From: Hymenobacter rubidus | Lineage (GTDB): Bacteria > Bacteroidota > Bacteroidia > Cytophagales > Hymenobacteraceae | Reading direction: 5' to 3' | Assembly: GCF_016734815.1 (NCBI RefSeq) | Contig: NZ_JAERQF010000002.1 | Coordinates: 186,001 to 250,000 of the forward strand | DNA: 64,000 nt | Shown: positions 59,210 to 64,000 of the stretch, piece by piece | Layout: every line of letters starts with the position of its first letter | Position numbering within the stretch: position 1 is the first letter of the stretch | Translations under genes and position numbers: made by a program | The notes under the pieces: model-generated | What the model was told of the DNA's origin: nothing | The model's input: only the letters and a program-made list of their open reading frames with translations | The model's database searches: none

Positions 59210-61000
59210 CTATTCCCCATTCGGCGAAGCATCGGCCACAATGTACTGCATGCGGTAGAGCTGGGCGTAGTAGCCGCCCTCGATGCGCAGCAGCTCCTCG
59301 TGGGTGCCGGTTTCCTTGATTTCGCCCTTATCGAGGACGATGATTTTATCGGCTTTCTGGATGGTGCTCAGGCGGTGGGCGATGACGAGCGAGGTGCGGC
59401 CCTGCATCAGCTTTTCGATGGCTTGCTGAATCAATTCTTCGGTTTCGGAATCGACCGACGACGTGGCTTCGTCGAGCACGATGACGCGGGGCTGGTACAC
59501 CATGGCGCGCACGAAGCTGATGAGTTGCCGCTGGCCCACCGAAAGGGTGGCGCCGCGCTCCATCACGGGGTAGTCGAGGCCCTGAGGCAGGCGCTCGATG
59601 AAGCGGCGGGCGCCCACCAGGTCGGCCGCTTCCCAGATTTGCTGGTCGGTGATGGCGGGGTTGCCCAGCGTGATGTTGTCGCGGATGCTGCCGGCGAAGA
59701 GGAAAACGTCTTGCAGCACCACGCCAATCTGGCGGCGGAGCAGGCTGAGGTCGTACTCGCGCAGGTCGCGCCCGTCGATGCAGATGCTGCCTTCCTGGAT
59801 GTCGTAGAAGCGGCTCAGCAGGTTGATGATGCTGGTTTTGCCGGCGCCGGTGGCGCCTACGAAGGCGATGGTTTGGCCCGGCTTCACGTGGAAGCTGATG
59901 TCCTTGAGCACCCAATCGGGCTCGTTGTAGGCAAACTTGACGTGTTTGAACTCCACATCGCCCCGGATTTCGGCCGGCGCGAAGGTGCCGGTGGTGGCTA
60001 CCAAGTCCTGATTATCCAGCAGCTTAAGCAGGCGCTCGGTACTCACCAGGCCCAGCTGCAGGGTGTTGAACCGGTCGGCAATCTGGCGGATGGGGCGGAA
60101 GAAGAGGGCGTTGTACATGATGAAGGCAATGAGCGCGCCTTTAGAAATAGAGCCCTCAATCTGGCCCTGCGCCGCGTACCACACCAGCAGGCCCACGCCG
60201 ATGGCGCCCAGCACCTCGGCCACCGGGAAGTAGATGCTATAGTAGAGCACCGAGCGAATGTTGGCCTCGGTGTGCTCCTGGTTTATCTTCTCAAACTTGC
60301 GGAATTCGCGCTCCTCGTTGTTGAAAATCTGAACCACGTTCATGCCCGTGAGGTGCTCCTGCACGAAGCTGTTGAGCTTGGCCACGGCCGTGCGCACGTC
60401 CTGAAACGAACCCTTGATTTTTTCCTTGAACACGTAGGTGCTGAACAGCAGCGGCGGAATCACGGACAAGCTCACCAGCGTCAGCCGCCAGTCAATCCAG
60501 AACATAAAGGCCATGATGAAGAGCAGCTGCAGAATGTCGCCCACCATGGCCGCCAGGCCCTCGCTGAACACGTCGGACAAGGTTTCCACATCGGAAATAT
60601 TGCGCGTCACGAGCACGCCGATGGGCGTCTGGTCGAAGAACTTGAGCTTGAGGCTGAGCAGGTGGCGGTAGAGGTCGGTGCGGATGTCGCGCACGATGTA
60701 CTGGCCCAGCCAGCCGCCGTAGTAGGTCTGCAAATAGCTCACGCCGGCGTGGGCCACCAGCAGCACCAGCAGCAGCAGAAACATAAAGTTCAGCCCCTTC
60801 ATGTCGCCCTGCTCGATGCTGACATCGACCATGCGCTGGATGAGAAAGGGCCGCAGCGTGCCCAGCACGGCCGTGGCCACGGTGAGCACAATCAGGCCGA
60901 TGAAGACGCGTTGGTAGGGGCGCACGTAACTCAGCAGGCGGCGCAGCACGGCCCAGTCGAATACCTGGCCGGTTTTGGTGGCGGAAGTGGTGGGGTCCAT
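59210..61000 (-). CDS. ABC exporter (MsbA-like half-transporter)
   Basis: A 596-residue fused membrane-ATPase protein. The membrane helices include VFIGLIVLTVATAVLGTL, FMFLLLLVLLVAHAGVSYL and ILQLLFIMAFMFWIDWRLTLV. The ATPase domain has Walker A GATGAGKTS, Q-loop GVVLQDVFLFAGSIRDN, signature LSVGQRQLISFVRAM (a Val replacing the usual second Gly of LSGGQ), Walker B VIVLDEATSSVD and switch His in IAHRLSTI. It probably acts as a homodimer exporting lipids or hydrophobic compounds. The LSVGQ variant is common in this subgroup. Confidence 0.93.
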   Translation of the reverse strand: MDPTTSATKTGQVFDWAVLRRLLSYVRPYQRVFIGLIVLTVATAVLGTLRPFLIQRMVDVSIEQGDMKGLNFMFLLLLVLLVAHAGVSYLQTYYGGWLGQYIVRDIRTDLYRHLLSLKLKFFDQTPIGVLVTRNISDVETLSDVFSEGLAAMVGDILQLLFIMAFMFWIDWRLTLVSLSVIPPLLFSTYVFKEKIKGSFQDVRTAVAKLNSFVQEHLTGMNVVQIFNNEEREFRKFEKINQEHTEANIRSVLYYSIYFPVAEVLGAIGVGLLVWYAAQGQIEGSISKGALIAFIMYNALFFRPIRQIADRFNTLQLGLVSTERLLKLLDNQDLVATTGTFAPAEIRGDVEFKHVKFAYNEPDWVLKDISFHVKPGQTIAFVGATGAGKTSIINLLSRFYDIQEGSICIDGRDLREYDLSLLRRQIGVVLQDVFLFAGSIRDNITLGNPAITDQQIWEAADLVGARRFIERLPQGLDYPVMERGATLSVGQRQLISFVRAMVYQPRVIVLDEATSSVDSETEELIQQAIEKLMQGRTSLVIAHRLSTIQKADKIIVLDKGEIKETGTHEELLRIEGGYYAQLYRMQYIVADASPNGE

Positions 61001-61072
61001 AAGTAAGGCAAAGGTCGGGAGGAAACAGCGGCCGGGCGCAAGTAGTTGGCCAGTGCTAGTTCTTTGCCAGCC

Positions 61073-64000
61073 TTATCGCACAATTTCCACCCAGCCCTTC
61101 ACCCGCGTGTCTCCCTCGGCCCGGCCCAGCAGGAAGTAGTAGAGGCCGGCCGGCAGGCCCGCGCCGTTCCAGTCGTTGTGGTATTCGGGCGTGTCGAACA
61201 CCTTTTGGCCCCAGCGCGAAAACACTTGCAGCCGGCCCGGACAGCCGCCCAGCTCCGGCGCAAACGTGTCGTTTTGCCCGTCGCCGTTGGGCGTGAAAAT
61301 GTTGGGCAGGCGGGTGGCCTGCACCTGCACGGGCAGCAGCGTGAACTGATTCGAGCAGCTGCCATTCGGGGCGTTGAGCACCGCCGCCAATGGCTGGTAA
61401 CGCCCGGCCGCCAGGTAGGCATGCTCCACCACGGCGCCGGTGGCCGGGGCGCTGCCATCGCCAAAGTCCCACTGCACGTGGGCCGCTGCGCTCCCCGTCG
61501 CTTCGAAACGCAGGCGGCGGGGCGCGTAAGTGTTGTCGGGGCAGCCGGGCACCGTCCAGTGCGCCGTGATGCTGCCCTGCGCCGGCACCGTGACGTGATA
61601 AGTGAGGGTAGCGCAGGCGCCCGGCAGCTCGTAGTGCAGCTCGGTGGTGCCCGGCGCGGCTGGAGGCGTAAAGGTGCCGGCGGCCGTCACGTTGGGCCCG
61701 CTCCAGGTGCCACCGGTGGGCGTGGCGCGGAGCATAAAAGGCGCCTGGCTGCCGCAGAGCACGGTATCGGCGGGCAGGTGGCCGGTGGGCACCAGGCTCA
61801 CCACTACCGTCTGGGACGATACCACCGGGCAGTTGATGTTGGGGAAATTCCAGGTATAGCTCACCGTGTAGCGGCCCGGCCCCACGTCGGCGGGGTTAAA
61901 GCGGTTGCCCACCACCCCCGGCCCGCTGAAGACGCCCCCCGCCGGCACCGCCAACAGCACCACCCCGTGCGGCGGCGACGCCAGGCAGAAGTTGATGGGC
62001 GTGATGGGTTGCAGCAGCACGTTGGGCATGGGCAACACCCGCAGCCGCAGGGTGCCCGCCGTGGGGCATTGCGTAGCATTGGTGGGGGTAGGGCCGGTGT
62101 AGGATAGCACCTGCACGCCGGCCAGTGCGGCCGAGGGTGTGAACACGAAGCCCGCCGCCACCGAGCCCGTCACGCCGGGCCCGGTCCAGATGCCGCCCGA
62201 AGGCGCGGCTTCCAGGCGCTGGGGCCCGGCCACGGCGCACATCACCGTGTCGGCCACCGTGAGTTGGGCGTAGCCGCCGGTGTTCACGTCCACCCGGCGG
62301 CTGGCGCGGCCGGGGCACTGCGGCGAGTTGAGGGACGGGGCGGTATAAGTCAGGTTTTGCGTGCCCGTCAGCAAGGGCGTCGACGTGAAGATGAAGCCCG
62401 TGGCCATCGTGCCCGTCACGCCCGGCCCGCTCCAGGTGCCGCCCGCCGGCTGGCCCCCGCGCAGCCGAAACACTTGGTTGGAAAGGCAGAAAGCGGTGTC
62501 GGGCGGCACGGTGGCCGTGCCGCCGGCCGGCAGGACGGTCACGCGCAGGGTGTCGCTCACGGGCGGGCAGTCGGCATCGCCCTGAAAACTGTATATCAGC
62601 AAATGCGGCCCGCCAATCAGGGCCACGCTGGGCGTAAACACAAACGTGCCAATGCCCCCCGACACGCCCGGCCCGGTCCAGATGCCGCCCGCCGGCGTGC
62701 CGCCCAGCGCCATATCCGGGTCGTTGGCGCACACCTGCCGGGGCGGGCCAGCTTCGGGCTTGGGTATGTTTTTCACCGTCATCAGCAGCGAGGCCACCGC
62801 CGGGCAGCGGCCGCCCGCCACCTCGTACAGCACGTAGTGGCTGCCGGGGCCGGCCAGCACGGGGTCGAACACGGAAGTGCCCGGCGCCACGCCCTGCCCG
62901 CTAAACCGGCCCCCGGCGGGCAAGCCCGTGAGCGGTATTTTGGCCTGCGGCACGCCCACCTGAATGCAGAAAATGCGCTGCGTGGCCGTGAGGCGCGCCG
63001 TGCCCTGCGGCAGCACCGTGATGCGCCGCGTGCTGGTGCCCGCGCAGCCATTGGCCGCCGGGGGGCTCACGTACGTGAGAATGTGGAGGCCTAGCTGGGC
63101 CGTGTCGGGGACAAACGAAAACCCCGTGGCCACGGAGCCCGTCACGCCCAGCCCGGTCCAGGTGCCGCCGGCCGGCGAGCCCCCCAGGCGTATGGGCTGC
63201 GCCCGCGCGCACACCGAGAGCGTATCGGTGACTGCCGTGGGCGAGCTGCTGACTTGAAAGGAGAATTTGAAGGCCGCGTTGTTGCAGCCCGGCACCGTGT
63301 TGATGGGCGGCGCCGCGTTGTGGGCGGCGTAGGTGTAGGCCCCGGCCGGAATGGGAATGCTCCGGCCGCCGCTCTGGTCGCAGGCGCACACGGCCTGGTA
63401 GAGCACCAGCTGCGAATCGAAGCGCGACATGCCGCCGTCGACGTGGTCGTCGGCCGAGGAGCCGAAAAAGGTGGCGTAGTCCAGCACGCGGGCGCCGTCC
63501 GATAGCTGCATCAGGTAGAAATCCTGCCCGTCGGTGCCGGGTTGCAGGGCGTTGGCCGTGGTGGGTAGGTTGAGGGTAGAACCCTGGTTGGGGTCCTGGC
63601 CGCCGCCCCAGCCGGCCAGCGCAATGCGCCCGTAGCAGTCCACGCCAAAGGCCGTGGGCGAAATATCGGCCGTGGCCCGCCCGCTCCCGAACACGGCGGC
63701 GTAGCCCGCCGTGCGCAGGTCGGGCGCCAGTTGCTGAATAAACTGCTGCCCGCGCCGGTGATAGAATCGCGTGGTGTCGACGCCGGGCCAGGCTGCGCCC
63801 AGGGTTTGGCCCAGCACCAGCAACCCGCCGGGCGCCGACCGCACAAAAAATGCCTGGTCGTAGGCGCCGGTGCCCAGGTAAGTAGCCTGCGTAAGCGCCC
63901 CGGCCGCCGTCACGCGGGCCACGAAGCCGTCCACGTCGCCGGCCAGGGTGGCGCGATAGCCGCCGGTGGCGCCGGCCAGGTTGGGGCTGGTAGTGCCACC
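61073..64000 (-). CDS. T9SS type B (gliding motility-associated C-terminal) surface protein, 5' part missing
   Basis: 975 residues are visible; the N-terminus is beyond the right edge and the frame is open to base 64000. The first part has SBBP-type propeller repeats (GATGGYRATLAGDVDGFVAR, YATFFGSSADDHVDGGM). It is followed by seven repeats of about 90-110 residues with the core GGxWTGPGVTG, a PKD domain (VQWDFGDGSAPATG) and the CHU_C domain NIFTPNGDGQNDTFAPELGG to GWVEIVR. The protein would be exported by T9SS and displayed on the surface, probably as an adhesin. Confidence 0.9.
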   Translation of the reverse strand, partial: GGTTSPNLAGATGGYRATLAGDVDGFVARVTAAGALTQATYLGTGAYDQAFFVRSAPGGLLVLGQTLGAAWPGVDTTRFYHRRGQQFIQQLAPDLRTAGYAAVFGSGRATADISPTAFGVDCYGRIALAGWGGGQDPNQGSTLNLPTTANALQPGTDGQDFYLMQLSDGARVLDYATFFGSSADDHVDGGMSRFDSQLVLYQAVCACDQSGGRSIPIPAGAYTYAAHNAAPPINTVPGCNNAAFKFSFQVSSSPTAVTDTLSVCARAQPIRLGGSPAGGTWTGLGVTGSVATGFSFVPDTAQLGLHILTYVSPPAANGCAGTSTRRITVLPQGTARLTATQRIFCIQVGVPQAKIPLTGLPAGGRFSGQGVAPGTSVFDPVLAGPGSHYVLYEVAGGRCPAVASLLMTVKNIPKPEAGPPRQVCANDPDMALGGTPAGGIWTGPGVSGGIGTFVFTPSVALIGGPHLLIYSFQGDADCPPVSDTLRVTVLPAGGTATVPPDTAFCLSNQVFRLRGGQPAGGTWSGPGVTGTMATGFIFTSTPLLTGTQNLTYTAPSLNSPQCPGRASRRVDVNTGGYAQLTVADTVMCAVAGPQRLEAAPSGGIWTGPGVTGSVAAGFVFTPSAALAGVQVLSYTGPTPTNATQCPTAGTLRLRVLPMPNVLLQPITPINFCLASPPHGVVLLAVPAGGVFSGPGVVGNRFNPADVGPGRYTVSYTWNFPNINCPVVSSQTVVVSLVPTGHLPADTVLCGSQAPFMLRATPTGGTWSGPNVTAAGTFTPPAAPGTTELHYELPGACATLTYHVTVPAQGSITAHWTVPGCPDNTYAPRRLRFEATGSAAAHVQWDFGDGSAPATGAVVEHAYLAAGRYQPLAAVLNAPNGSCSNQFTLLPVQVQATRLPNIFTPNGDGQNDTFAPELGGCPGRLQVFSRWGQKVFDTPEYHNDWNGAGLPAGLYYFLLGRAEGDTRVKGWVEIVR

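Overview
The window looks like chromosomal DNA of a Hymenobacter-like member of the Cytophagales (Bacteroidota). The evidence is the GC-rich coding style, secreted proteins with type IX secretion (T9SS) C-terminal domains, a gliding-motility-type C-terminal domain, a DUF4270 lipoprotein, a TonB receptor with a carboxypeptidase-like N-domain, YpdA, and repeated promoter boxes of the Bacteroidota type TAnnTTTG (most often TACCTTTG). Genus-level placement is inferred from gene content only.

Layout. 1-4.3 kb (minus): 5' end of clpP, an ECF sigma factor with a small partner, a TonB-dependent receptor and a small His-rich exported protein. 4.4-10.5 kb: a hypothetical gene, htpG, a periplasmic propeller protein and a T9SS-secreted alkaline phosphatase. 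10.6-13.8 kb: a methyltransferase, ypdA, a lipoprotein, then a decayed copy of the ypdA 3' end. 13.8-19.6 kb: SGNH-hydrolase lipoprotein and FadL-type porin (minus), lptB, GH3 and a small membrane protein (plus). 19.6-25 kb: AIM24-type protein, MORN-like lipoprotein, gltX, a broken erythromycin-esterase-like gene and RidA. 25-32.8 kb: glmS, DUF4270 and a half-size glycogen-synthase-like gene (minus), divergent from panC, a flippase-like membrane protein, rfaE2 and a zinc metallopeptidase. 33-36.2 kb: response regulator, gene debris and a T9SS pectate lyase. 36.3-44.6 kb: ettA, DUF349, DUF2795, an ABC ATPase, lycopene cyclase, a LOG-family protein and a Glu/Leu-type dehydrogenase. 44.8-51.5 kb: ArsR regulator, then coaE, ybbR, yajC, DUF1573, idh, ytxH, nusB and leucine dehydrogenase (minus). 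51.7-64 kb: two ABC exporters, VOC protein, two tRNA-Pro genes, an alcohol dehydrogenase gene with an in-frame stop, an outer membrane protein gene with a frameshift, and a large T9SS protein that runs off the right edge.

Most genes are housekeeping or envelope functions in short operons. The unusual content lies between genes. There are several families of long palindromic repeats at gene junctions, and one of them supplies the only ATG start of an ABC ATPase. Two housekeeping genes, ypdA and ettA, each have a decayed copy of their own 3' end lying beyond one convergently transcribed exported-protein gene. Two neighbouring genes carry single-base lesions. I saw no rRNA, CRISPR array, prophage, insertion sequence or recognisable defence system.
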